A DNA stretch of 64,000 bases from positions 1,641,765 through 1,705,764 of the forward strand of contig NZ_SACM01000001.1 in assembly GCF_004004565.1 (NCBI RefSeq), in the 5' to 3' direction. The translations under genes were made by a program, and so were the position numbers. This document shows positions 43,524-51,346 of the stretch, in pieces. Each line of letters starts with the position of its first letter. The stretch's first letter is position 1. This stretch comes from Inhella crocodyli. GTDB lineage: Bacteria; Pseudomonadota; Gammaproteobacteria; Burkholderiales; Burkholderiaceae_C. Below the pieces are notes generated by a model, which saw only the letters and a program-made list of their open reading frames with translations, did no database searches and had not been told where the DNA came from.

Positions 43524-44764
43524 CGGCGACTCTCCAACGCAAAGCGACCGGGGGTCGCCACGAAAAACTTCCACAGGAGGGCCATGGCCCCCAGCTTCAA
43601 GAGGCAGGGCAGCCAGGCATAGACCTGGGCCAGCGCCCGCACCGAGTCCTCGTCCCGGGCGCCCTCGCGGTAGCCCAGGACCTGCAGCAGGGGCAGGGCC
43701 AGGCCGGCGGCCAGGGCCAGGTTGAGCTTGCTCACCCCGTTCCACCAGCCGAAGAAGGCGCCTTCCGCGCGCCCCGCCAAGCCTGCGCCCTGCACCACGC
43801 GCGCCAGCATCGCAGCGGGGATCGCCAAGTCGGCGCCCACGGCCACCCCGCTGGCGGCGCAGACCCACAAGAAGGGCAACACGTCCCCCTCGCCCAAGGC
43901 CCCGGCCCACACGAAGCCCGCCACGGCCAAGCCCATGCCCAGGAGCCAAGCTCGCGCCTGTCCCCAGCGGCCAACCGCGCGCAGCCACAGCGGCATCGAG
44001 GCCGCGGCCGCGCCAAAGTAGGTCACCAAGAACGCCGCTTCGTGCTGCGGCGTGCGCAGCACGTCGCGCACGTAGAACAAGAGCACCGTCGCCGGGATGG
44101 CGGCCGCCACGCCGTTCACGGCGTACACGGCCAAGAGCTTGCGAAAGGCCGGCGTGCGCCACGCAAGGCTCCAGCGCGCGGGCTCGCGCATGGGCGCCGG
44201 CGGCGCCGGCAGGCCCTGAAGCAAGACCAAGCCCAAGGCCAGCGACACCGCCAGCACCGCGGTCGTCACCGCCCAGCCGGCCTGGCTCATCAACACGCTG
44301 GCCAGCAAGACACCCAGCAAGGCCGCGCCCTCCCGCCAGGCCACCACGCGGGTCTGCGCCAGGGCGTTCCCGCCCAAACGGGCCCCCCAGGCCTGGTGCG
44401 TGACAGTCAGCACGCTGTAGGCCGTGTAGCCCAGCACCAGCATGGCCCCGGCCCAAGGCAAAAGGCGCTCGCCCCGCCACGCCTGCGGCGGGAAGAACAG
44501 CCCGGCAAAGGCGAGCACCATGACCGCCGCCGCGGCCGTCAGCGCGGCCAGCAAGCCGGCACGACGCGACAGCCACGCGTCGCTGGCGCGGCCGATCCAG
44601 GGGTCGAGCACGGCATCGAGCAAGCGAGCGGCCAGCAGCAGCGCGCCCAACTGGGCCAAAGGCACCGCAAAGGCCTGGGCGTAATAGGCCGGCAGGCTCA
44701 CGTACAGCGGCAGCGCCACGAAGGCCAGCGGCAAGCCAAGCGCCCCGTAGCGAAGGCCGCTCAT
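43520..44764 (-). CDS. MFS transporter, GPH (glycoside-pentoside-hexuronide) type
   Basis: 414 aa, about 12 TM helices. The N-terminus YGALGLPLAFVALPLYVSLPAYYA and ARLLDAVLDPWIGRASD resemble GPH:cation symporters and MelB-fold lipid flippases. The C-terminal half includes FFGWWNGVSKLNLALAAG. In this lipid operon a role in moving a lipid or lipid precursor is more likely than sugar uptake; that is inference. It overlaps the chalcone-isomerase-like gene and DUF3833 (ATGA on each side). Confidence 0.8.
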   Translation of the reverse strand: MSGLRYGALGLPLAFVALPLYVSLPAYYAQAFAVPLAQLGALLLAARLLDAVLDPWIGRASDAWLSRRAGLLAALTAAAAVMVLAFAGLFFPPQAWRGERLLPWAGAMLVLGYTAYSVLTVTHQAWGARLGGNALAQTRVVAWREGAALLGVLLASVLMSQAGWAVTTAVLAVSLALGLVLLQGLPAPPAPMREPARWSLAWRTPAFRKLLAVYAVNGVAAAIPATVLLFYVRDVLRTPQHEAAFLVTYFGAAAASMPLWLRAVGRWGQARAWLLGMGLAVAGFVWAGALGEGDVLPFLWVCAASGVAVGADLAIPAAMLARVVQGAGLAGRAEGAFFGWWNGVSKLNLALAAGLALPLLQVLGYREGARDEDSVRALAQVYAWLPCLLKLGAMALLWKFFVATPGRFALESRR

Positions 44765-45303
44765 CGCGCCCCCCCGAGCAACTGCGCCCGCAAGGTCGGC
44801 TCCGAGGTTCGCGGGCTGAGCCAAATACCGAAAAACCAGCGGCTGCCTTCGGCGTCCAGTTGGCCGGGACGGGGCGCCCCGTTGAACCAGAAGCGGGCCG
44901 GCTCGCCAGGCGCGTGGCGCCCCACCAGGCGGTCGTTCTCCCCCACGTCGGGAAAGGCCGCGTTCATGGCGGCCAACCAGGCCTGGGCCTTGGCCTCGGG
45001 GATGTCGCCCTGGCGGCGCATTTCTTTGAGCGATCGCTCCGCGATCAAGGGGCCCTTGAGCGACCGCGCGTAGATCAACTCCAAGGCCAAGGCCTGCGCC
45101 GTCCAATCGGACCCCAAGGGCTCGGGCGACCACAGGCGGATGTCATAAATGTGCAGGCCCAGGAAGCGCAAGCGCCCCTGGCCGCGCAGGGCCATGCCGG
45201 CCAATTCGGCCGGGGCGCTGGGCTGGGCCCAGGCCAAGCACGGCACGGCGGCCAGCAGGCCCAGGCAGGCCCTACGGCTTGCGCAAGGTGAACTGGACGA
45301 CAT
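44761..45303 (-). CDS. Exported chalcone-isomerase-like protein
   Basis: 180 aa with a signal peptide (RRACLGLLAAVPCLAWAQP). The CHI fold is recognisable in MALRGQGRLRFLGLHIYDIRLWSPE, YARSLKGPLIAERSLKEMRRQG and FPDVGENDRLVGRHAPGEPARFWFNG. Bacterial relatives are fatty-acid binding rather than flavonoid enzymes. It overlaps the Cfa-like gene by 32 bp, a larger overlap than elsewhere in the operon. Confidence 0.82.
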   Translation of the reverse strand: MSSSSPCASRRACLGLLAAVPCLAWAQPSAPAELAGMALRGQGRLRFLGLHIYDIRLWSPEPLGSDWTAQALALELIYARSLKGPLIAERSLKEMRRQGDIPEAKAQAWLAAMNAAFPDVGENDRLVGRHAPGEPARFWFNGAPRPGQLDAEGSRWFFGIWLSPRTSEPTLRAQLLGGAR

Positions 45304-46498
45304 CGGTGTTGCCCGTGGCGAACGCGGCCTCGCAGTAGGCCAGGTAGAACTCCCACATGCGCACGAACTTCTCGTCGAAGCCCTGCTCGCGCACCTGCGG
45401 CTCGTGGCGCAAGAAGGCCTCGCGCCAGCGCTTGAGGGTCTCGGCGTAGTCGGCGCCGAAGGCGAACTGCTGCACGACCTCCAAGCCCGCCCGCTCGGCG
45501 GCCAGGCAGAACTGGCTGGGGCTGGGCAGCAGGCCCCCCGGGAAGATGTACTGCTGGATGAAGTCCGTCGACTGCCGGTAGCGGGGCCACAGATCGTCGC
45601 GGATGGTGATGCTCTGGATGCAGGCCTTGCCCCCCGGCTTGAGTTGGCGGGCCACGGCCTCGAAGTAGGCCGGCCAATACTGCTCGCCCACGGCCTCGAA
45701 CATCTCGATGGACACCAGGGCGTCGTAGGGCTGCGCCGCCCGGTGGTCGCGGTAGTCCTCCAGGCGCAGGTCGGCGTGTTCGTGCAGGCCGGCGGCGTGC
45801 AAGCGCCCGCGGGCGTAGGCCAACTGCTCGTCGCTGAGCGTCAAGCCCGTGGCGTGCACCCCGAGATCGCGCGTGGCCAGCTCGGCGATGGCCCCCCAGC
45901 CGCAGCCCACTTCGAGCAGGCGCTGGCCCGGCTGCAGGTCGAGCTCGGCCAGGGCGCGGCGCATCTTGGCGTGCTGCGCCTCGGTCAAGGACATGCCCTG
46001 CCCTGCCTGGAACCAAGCGCTGCTGTAATTCATGCTGGGGTCCAGCCACAGCTTGTAGAACTCGTTGCCGAGGTCGTAGTGGGCGACGATGTTCTTGCGG
46101 CTGCCTTCGCGCGTGTTGCGGTTGAGCCAGTGCTTGATGCGGTAAGCCAGCGCGCCCCACCAGGTGCCGTAGATGACCGATTCGAGTTCGTTGCGGTTGC
46201 GCAAGAACAAGGTCAGCAAAGCCGCGAGGTCGGGGCTGCTCCAGTGGCCTTGGATGTAGCTTTCCGCGAACCCAATGTCGCCCTTCTTGAGCGTGGCCTC
46301 GGCCAGCGCCCAGTCCTTGATGCGGATGGCGGCCCGCGGGTCTTGGGGCTGCCCGACGTGGGCGCTGCTGCCGTCGGGCAGTTGCAGGTCCAGGCTGCCG
46401 TGCTTCAAGCGCTGCAGCAGGGCAAAAACTTGGCGCACCGCGCGCGGTGCACCGGCCGGCGCCATCAGGGGCTTGCTCAGGGTGTGGGTGGTGGTCAT
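45272..46498 (-). CDS. Cfa-family SAM-dependent fatty-acyl methyltransferase
   Basis: 408 aa. It methylates or cyclopropanates double bonds in membrane phospholipid acyl chains. The SAM site is RLLEVGCGWGAIAELAT; the family blocks NIVAHYDLGNEFYKLWLDPSMNYS, SIEMFEAVGEQYWPAYF and QYIFPGGLLPSPSQF are intact. Next to an FAD oxidoreductase and DUF1365 it could make methylated or furan fatty acids that quench singlet oxygen, as described for UfaM/CfaA systems; the exact product cannot be read. It overlaps DUF1365 by four bases. Confidence 0.9.
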   Translation of the reverse strand: MTTTHTLSKPLMAPAGAPRAVRQVFALLQRLKHGSLDLQLPDGSSAHVGQPQDPRAAIRIKDWALAEATLKKGDIGFAESYIQGHWSSPDLAALLTLFLRNRNELESVIYGTWWGALAYRIKHWLNRNTREGSRKNIVAHYDLGNEFYKLWLDPSMNYSSAWFQAGQGMSLTEAQHAKMRRALAELDLQPGQRLLEVGCGWGAIAELATRDLGVHATGLTLSDEQLAYARGRLHAAGLHEHADLRLEDYRDHRAAQPYDALVSIEMFEAVGEQYWPAYFEAVARQLKPGGKACIQSITIRDDLWPRYRQSTDFIQQYIFPGGLLPSPSQFCLAAERAGLEVVQQFAFGADYAETLKRWREAFLRHEPQVREQGFDEKFVRMWEFYLAYCEAAFATGNTDVVQFTLRKP

Positions 46499-47268
46499 GG
46501 CGTCGAACGGGTGACAGGGTGAAGGGGGGCTTCGGGCTTGCTGAACCAAGGCACGCGCTTGGTCCACAGGCGCAGGGCTTGCCAATGAATGCGGGCCACC
46601 ACCATCAGGCTGTGCAGTGGCTGGGCCCAGGCGGCCTGGCGCAGCGCCCGCGCGCTGATCGGGCTCAGACGGCCGGCGATGGAGGTTTGGATCAAGGGCC
46701 GACCTTGGTCGTCGTCGTGGTCCACGCGGGCCAGAACCTGGGGCTCGGCCCCATCGCGGTGGAAGAAGCGGAAGCGGTAGCGCCCGCTCACTTCGCAGAA
46801 CGGCGAGACGTGGAACACCTTGCGGGCCTGCACCTCGGCGCCAGTGCACAAGCCAGGGCCTTGCAGCAGGTAAGCATGCCGCTCGCCAAAGGTGTTGTGC
46901 ACCTCGGCCACCACGGCCGCGGTGCTGCCGTCGCGGCGCTGGCAAAACCAAAAGCTGACCGGCTTGAAGGCGTGCCCCAGCACGCGCGGGAAGCACTGCA
47001 GCCACACCTCGCCGTCGGCGTCGTGCACGCCCTCGCGTTGCAGCAAGGCCTCGAGCCAGGCCAGGGCATCGGGGCCGCCCTCGCCGTGGTCGGCATCGTG
47101 AAACGCGATCCAGCCCCGGCGGTTGCGCGGCAGCACCGGATCGGGCTGCGTGCGCAGGGTGCGCATGGGCAGCATCAAGAAGCAGCTGGCGTAGGCAAAG
47201 CCATGGCGCTGCGGGGCCAGGCGCAGGTGGCGCACCGGGCCGCGGCCGAGCCAGGCTTGGGCCTTCAC
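46495..47268 (-). CDS. DUF1365 family protein
   Basis: 257 aa. DUF1365 blocks are visible: GRGPVRHLRLAPQRHGFAY, LPRNRRGWIAFHDADHGEGG, WLQCFPRVLGHAFKPVSFWF, AEVHNTFGERHAYLL and KVFHVSPFCEVSGRYRFRF. The enzymatic role is not established, but it is nearly always found with the FAD oxidoreductase and Cfa-like enzyme. The GTG start at 47268 overlaps the preceding stop (GTGA). Confidence 0.88.
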   Translation of the reverse strand: MKAQAWLGRGPVRHLRLAPQRHGFAYASCFLMLPMRTLRTQPDPVLPRNRRGWIAFHDADHGEGGPDALAWLEALLQREGVHDADGEVWLQCFPRVLGHAFKPVSFWFCQRRDGSTAAVVAEVHNTFGERHAYLLQGPGLCTGAEVQARKVFHVSPFCEVSGRYRFRFFHRDGAEPQVLARVDHDDDQGRPLIQTSIAGRLSPISARALRQAAWAQPLHSLMVVARIHWQALRLWTKRVPWFSKPEAPLHPVTRSTP

Positions 47269-48671
47269 GCGGCCACCCGCTCCAGTTGCGCCAGCGCGGC
47301 GCAGGCGGCGGTCAAGCCGGACAGCAGCCCGTCCTCGTGGAAGCCATAGCGCGTCCAGGCGCCGGCAAACCAAATGCGGCCCTCGCCTTGGATTTCGGCC
47401 AATCGGGCCTGGGCGCGCACGGCCCCCTCGTCGAACACGGGGTGCGCGTAGTCGAACTCGGCGATCACCTGCGTCGGCTCGCGCAGCGGGTTGAGGCTGA
47501 CCACCACGGGCTGTTGCCAAGGCAGGGGCTGCAGCTTGTTGATCAGGTAGTGCAAGCACACGGGCCGTTGGTCCTGCTGCGTTTGCGCCGTGTTCGCCTC
47601 GTAGTTCCACGCCGACCAGGCCCGGCGCCGCTGGGGCAACACGGCCACATCGGTGTGCAGCACGGCGCGGTTGGCTTGGTAGCGCAGGGCCGAGAGCAAG
47701 CTAGTTTCGCGCGGCAGCGGAGCCTCCAGCAGGTGCAGGGCCTGGTCGCTGTGCGTGGCCAAGATCACCGCATCGAAGTGCTGAGTGCCGGCATCGGTGC
47801 GCAGCAAAACCCCGTCGCCCTGGCGCAGCACGCCGCGCACGGGCTGGGCCACGTGAACGTGCGGGATGCCCTCGCGCAGTCGCATCACGTACTGGGCCGA
47901 ACCGCCGGCCACCGTGTACCACTGCGGCCGGTCGGCCACCTGCAACAGGCCGTGGTTGTGGCAAAAGCGAATCAAGGTGCCGATGGGAAAGCGCAGCATC
48001 TGCTCGGTGGGGCAGGACCAGATGCACGCCACCATGGGCAGCAGGTAGCCATCGCGGAAGGCCTCGCCGAAGCGCTCCCGCTTCAAGAAGTCGGCCGTGG
48101 GCTCGGCCAGCGCGGCGTCGTCGCCGCGCTCGGCCAACTCGGTGCAGCGTTGGTTGAAGCGCAACAGGTCGCGCAACATGCCCCAAAAACTCGGGCGCAG
48201 CAGGTTGCTGCGCTGGGCGAAGACCCCGTTCAGGTCGGTGCCACTCCACTCCAGGCCCGTGGCCAGGTTCTGCACCGAGAAGCTCATCTCGCTCTTGGCC
48301 ACCGGCACCTTCAGGTGCTGGAAGAGGTCCAACAAAAGCGGGTAGGTGCGCTCGTTGAAGACCAAAAAGCCCGTGTCGACACCGTGCGTGACGCCATCGA
48401 GCGTGACCGGCACCGTGTTGGCATGCCCCCCGAGCCGGGCGTCGGCCTCGAACAGCGTCACCTCGGCCGCGCCGGCCAGCGCGTGGGCCGCCCCCAGGCC
48501 GGTGATGCCCGCACCCACCACCGCCACACGCGGCAGGGCCCCGGACCGCGGCGCCTGTTGACGGCGTTGGCGCAGCCACGGCAGCAGGCCGGCCGCGTGC
48601 GCTTGCGGGCCGCGGTCGGGCGTTGTCTCCCGCCGCAGCGGGGCCGACAGGGGCTGCGCCAGCGCGCTCAA
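47265..48671 (-). CDS. FAD-dependent amine-oxidase-like oxidoreductase of the lipid operon
   Basis: 468 aa. The Rossmann FAD loop is VAVVGAGITGLGAAHALAG, then EADARLGGHANTV. The C-terminal FAD motif is RIWFAGAWTRYGFHEDGLLSG. Relatives act on fatty-acyl chains as desaturase- or oxidase-like enzymes next to Cfa homologues. The start is TTG at 48671 (overlap TTGA with the glutathione-peroxidase stop), preceded by a non-conserved ~45-residue N-terminal segment, so a later start is possible. It is coupled to DUF1365 downstream. Confidence 0.85.
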   Translation of the reverse strand: MSALAQPLSAPLRRETTPDRGPQAHAAGLLPWLRQRRQQAPRSGALPRVAVVGAGITGLGAAHALAGAAEVTLFEADARLGGHANTVPVTLDGVTHGVDTGFLVFNERTYPLLLDLFQHLKVPVAKSEMSFSVQNLATGLEWSGTDLNGVFAQRSNLLRPSFWGMLRDLLRFNQRCTELAERGDDAALAEPTADFLKRERFGEAFRDGYLLPMVACIWSCPTEQMLRFPIGTLIRFCHNHGLLQVADRPQWYTVAGGSAQYVMRLREGIPHVHVAQPVRGVLRQGDGVLLRTDAGTQHFDAVILATHSDQALHLLEAPLPRETSLLSALRYQANRAVLHTDVAVLPQRRRAWSAWNYEANTAQTQQDQRPVCLHYLINKLQPLPWQQPVVVSLNPLREPTQVIAEFDYAHPVFDEGAVRAQARLAEIQGEGRIWFAGAWTRYGFHEDGLLSGLTAACAALAQLERVAA

Positions 48672-49279
48672 GGCTTGGCCTCCAAGGCCTTTTCCAAGGC
48701 CGCCACCAAGGCCTTGCTATCGGGCGCCGTCACCGAGCCGAAGGCCTCGACCACCTTGCCGTCGCGGCCCACCAGGTACTTGTGAAAGTTCCAACGCGGC
48801 GCGCTGTCGCTCTGGCGGATCAGGTCGGCGAACAGCGGGTTTTGGTCCGGCAAGCCCGGCTTGACGACGGACTTGGCGAACATCGGGAACTTCACGTTGA
48901 AGGTGTTCTCGCAGAAGTCGGCAATCTCTTTGTTGCTCTTGGGCTCCTGCGCCCCGAAGTCGTTGGAGGGGAAGCCCAGCACCGCGAAGCCCCGGGCCCC
49001 GTACTTGGCGTGCAAGGCTTCCAAGCCGGCGTACTGCTTGGTGAAGCCGCAGTAACTGGCCGTGTTCACCACCAGGAGCACCTTGCCGCTGTACTGGCAC
49101 AGGTTCTGCGGCGCTTCGTCCTGCAAGCGCGGCTGCGTGCGGTTGAGCAGCGCTGGGCAGGCCGAAGTGGCCGCCACGGCCGGCGCGGCTTGCGCGTGCA
49201 CCGGGGCGGGCGCCCCCGCGAAGGCCACCCAGCAAGCGACCGCGACCCACAGCGGCAGTTGGACAGAGAAGGGCTTCAT
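48668..49279 (-). CDS. Exported glutathione-peroxidase-family protein
   Basis: 203 aa with a signal peptide (LWVAVACWVAFAGAPAPVHAQ). The thiol-peroxidase fold shows VLLVVNTASYCGFTKQYAGLEAL with the peroxidatic Cys, then VLGFPSNDFGAQEP and WNFHKYLVGRDGKVV. It uses Cys rather than selenocysteine and should reduce (lipid) hydroperoxides in the periplasm. It is the first gene of the leftward operon, directly behind the promoter at 49316-49346, which fits a lipid-peroxide defence role. Confidence 0.9.
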   Translation of the reverse strand: MKPFSVQLPLWVAVACWVAFAGAPAPVHAQAAPAVAATSACPALLNRTQPRLQDEAPQNLCQYSGKVLLVVNTASYCGFTKQYAGLEALHAKYGARGFAVLGFPSNDFGAQEPKSNKEIADFCENTFNVKFPMFAKSVVKPGLPDQNPLFADLIRQSDSAPRWNFHKYLVGRDGKVVEAFGSVTAPDSKALVAALEKALEAKP

Positions 49280-49285
49280 GGCGTT

Positions 49286-49354
49286 TTGTCCTAGTCAAAA
49301 ATGGGTTGATGCGGTAAATTACAGCACATTGTCCAGCCAAGAACAACTTTGTCC
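49286..49354. promoter_or_regulatory. Light-regulator control region with three TTGTCC repeats and a 19-bp-spaced promoter
   Basis: Between the leftward gpx operon and the rightward litR-like gene. Minus-strand TTGTTC (49346-49341), 19 bp, TAATTT (49321-49316) gives the lengthened spacer typical of MerR-controlled promoters. TTGTCC occurs at 49286-49291, 49329-49334 and 49349-49354, the last two exactly 20 bp apart, a plausible repeated operator. The sequence is observed; the regulatory role is inferred. Confidence 0.55.
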
Positions 49355-50347
49355 AAGACACAAACCGAACAACGCGCGTCCGATGCGACGCTGACCGAGG
49401 CGCCGCCCCCAGCGGATGCGCCCGGCCTGGGCATCGCGGCGGTCGAGCGCGACACCGGCCTGTCGAAGGACCTGCTGCGGGTGTGGGAGCGGCGCTATGG
49501 CTTCCCGCAGCCGCAGCGCGACGCCCAGGGCGAGCGCCTGTACCCGGCCGACCAGGTGCAGCGCCTGCGGCACATCAAGCGTCTGTTGGACGCCGGGCAC
49601 CGGCCCAGCCACGTGGTGGCGCTCTCGCCCACGGCCCTGACGCAGCGTCTGCAGGCCATGCAACCCGCCACCGAAGCCACCGCGTCTGCCTCCGACGGCG
49701 TGGGTCCGGCGTTCTTGGACAGCCTGCTCGCCCCCCTGCACAACCACCAGCTGTACGCGCTGCAAGAAGGCCTGCAAACCCAGTTGCTCAAGCGCGGCCT
49801 CGGGCCCTACGTGATCGAGGTGCTGGCCCCGCTGATCGGCCGGGTCGGCCACCTGTGGACCCAGGGTCGGGTGCAGATTTACGAAGAGCACCTGTTCACC
49901 GAGGTCGTGCAGCAGCAATTGCACCGGGCCATTGCCATGCTGCCCGGGCACGAACGCCAGGACCGGCCGCGCGTGTTGCTCAGCACCACGCCGGGCGAAG
50001 AACACGGCCTGGGCCTGCTGATGGCCCACGCGCTGTTGGCCTTGTCGGGGTGTCAATGCATCTCCTTGGGCTTGCAGACCCCCTTGGACGAAATGGTGGC
50101 CGCGGTGCACAGCCAGCGCGCCGACGTGCTGGCCTTGAGCTTTTCCAGTTACGCCTCGATGGCCTCGGTGGATGCAGCCTTGTCGCATTTGGTGGTCGCG
50201 CTGCCGGGGGCGGTGGAGGTGTGGGTCGGCGGCCAATCGGCGGCCGTGCGCCGGCTGAGCGATCGCCCGGGGCGCCTGCGCGTGCTGCAGGGCCTGGCCC
50301 AGTTGGACGATGCGGTGCGCATCTGGCGCGCCGCGCAGCGCGTATAG
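49349..50347 (+). CDS. litR: CarH/LitR-type MerR regulator with adenosylcobalamin photoreceptor domain
   Basis: 332 aa from a TTG at 49349. A MerR helix-turn-helix (GIAAVERDTGLSKDLLRVWERRYGFP-type; IAAVERDTGLSKDLLRVWER) binds DNA. The B12 unit has W170-x9-E180-H181 (HLW to YEEH) capping the upper face of the cofactor and E217-E-H219-G-L-G222, the E-x-H-x-x-G motif that supplies the lower His ligand in CarH. In CarH, dark AdoB12-bound tetramers repress and light breaks the Co-C bond and releases DNA. It is divergent from the lipid operon and likely controls it and itself. Confidence 0.9.
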   Translation: MSKTQTEQRASDATLTEAPPPADAPGLGIAAVERDTGLSKDLLRVWERRYGFPQPQRDAQGERLYPADQVQRLRHIKRLLDAGHRPSHVVALSPTALTQRLQAMQPATEATASASDGVGPAFLDSLLAPLHNHQLYALQEGLQTQLLKRGLGPYVIEVLAPLIGRVGHLWTQGRVQIYEEHLFTEVVQQQLHRAIAMLPGHERQDRPRVLLSTTPGEEHGLGLLMAHALLALSGCQCISLGLQTPLDEMVAAVHSQRADVLALSFSSYASMASVDAALSHLVVALPGAVEVWVGGQSAAVRRLSDRPGRLRVLQGLAQLDDAVRIWRAAQRV

Positions 50348-50422
50348 GCCCCAAAGCCGGACCCGCCCCGAGGCGAAGGGCCTCGGGCCACAATCGACGC
50401 ACCTTTTCTTGCCCCACCCCCC

Positions 50423-51286
50423 ATGCTGTACCCCGAGCTCTTCCGCCAACTCGAAGCCGTTCGCTGGAACATGGAGCGCGACATCCCCTGGGACCGCTTC
50501 GACCCCAGCCTGCTGACGGACGAGCAGGCCAAGACCATCAAGATGAACGCCATCACCGAGTGGGCGGCGCTGCCGGCCACCGAGATGTTCTTGCGCGACA
50601 ACCGCGACGACAGCGACTTCAGCGCCTTCATGTCGGTGTGGTTCTTCGAAGAGCAGAAGCACAGCCTGGTGCTGATGGAGTACCTGCGCCGCTTCCGCCC
50701 CGACCTGGTGCCCACCGAGCAAGAACTGCACGAGGTGCGCTTCGAGTTCGACCCCGCGCCCGCGCTCGAAACGCTGATGTTGCACTTCTGCGGCGAGATC
50801 CGCCTCAACCACTGGTACCGCCGTGCGGCCGAGTGGCACACCGAGCCGGTCATCAAGGCCATCTACGAAACCCTGGCCCGCGACGAAGCCCGCCACGGGG
50901 GTGCCTACCTGCGCTACATGAAGCAGGCCCTCACCCGCTTTGGCGACGAGGCCCGCGCTGCGTTCAGCAAGGTGGGCGTGCTCATGGCCAGCGCCCGCCG
51001 CACGGCCCAGGCCCTGCACCCCACCAACCTGCACGTGAACGCCAAACTGTTCCCGCGCGACACGGTGCAAAGCCGCCTGCCCGATCCGGCCTGGCTCGAA
51101 GCCTGGCTGGACAAGCAAATCCAGTTCGACGCCGTGTGGGAGAACAAAGTCGTCGAGCGCATCCTGCACAACCTCAGCCTGCTGATGGAGCGCAGCTTCG
51201 CCAGCGTGCAGGAACTCAACCGCTTCCGCAAGGAAGTCAGCGCCAAGCTGGCTCAGGCGCCTACGCCCCCCATGGCCTCGGCCTGA
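50423..51286 (+). CDS. Ferritin-like di-iron protein, acyl-ACP-desaturase-like
   Basis: 287 aa, all helical. Candidate di-iron ligands follow the acyl-ACP desaturase pattern: Glu46, E77-Q-K-H80 (WFFEEQKHS), Glu125 (CGEIRLNHWYRR) and E155-A-R-H158 (RDEARHGG). Spacing between these is close to that in plant stearoyl-ACP desaturase. It starts 75 bp after the LitR-like gene, so it may be co-transcribed or light-regulated, and a fatty-acyl oxidation would fit the adjacent lipid operon. Substrate and activity are inferred. A strong terminator follows. Confidence 0.78.
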   Translation: MLYPELFRQLEAVRWNMERDIPWDRFDPSLLTDEQAKTIKMNAITEWAALPATEMFLRDNRDDSDFSAFMSVWFFEEQKHSLVLMEYLRRFRPDLVPTEQELHEVRFEFDPAPALETLMLHFCGEIRLNHWYRRAAEWHTEPVIKAIYETLARDEARHGGAYLRYMKQALTRFGDEARAAFSKVGVLMASARRTAQALHPTNLHVNAKLFPRDTVQSRLPDPAWLEAWLDKQIQFDAVWENKVVERILHNLSLLMERSFASVQELNRFRKEVSAKLAQAPTPPMASA

Positions 51287-51303
51287 GTTCCGCCCGCCCA
51301 TTG

Positions 51304-51330
51304 AAAAAGCCCGGCCAAGCCGGGCTTTTT
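51304..51330. terminator. Bidirectional terminator
   Basis: Perfect 12-bp stem AAAAAGCCCGGC / GCCGGGCTTTTT (51304-51315 and 51319-51330) around a CAA loop, between the convergent di-iron gene and the ABC permease gene. Confidence 0.92.
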
Positions 51331-51346
51331 GTTGGGCCACTGCACC

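Noticed and set aside
43520..44764. MFS protein as a sugar symporter
   Set aside because: The fold fits GPH symporters, but it sits inside a lipid-modifying operon, so a sugar substrate was not asserted.
50367..50387. CCCGAGGC / GCCTCGGG hairpin after the LitR-like gene
   Set aside because: No T-run follows directly, so it cannot be called an intrinsic terminator, and the next gene is in the same direction.
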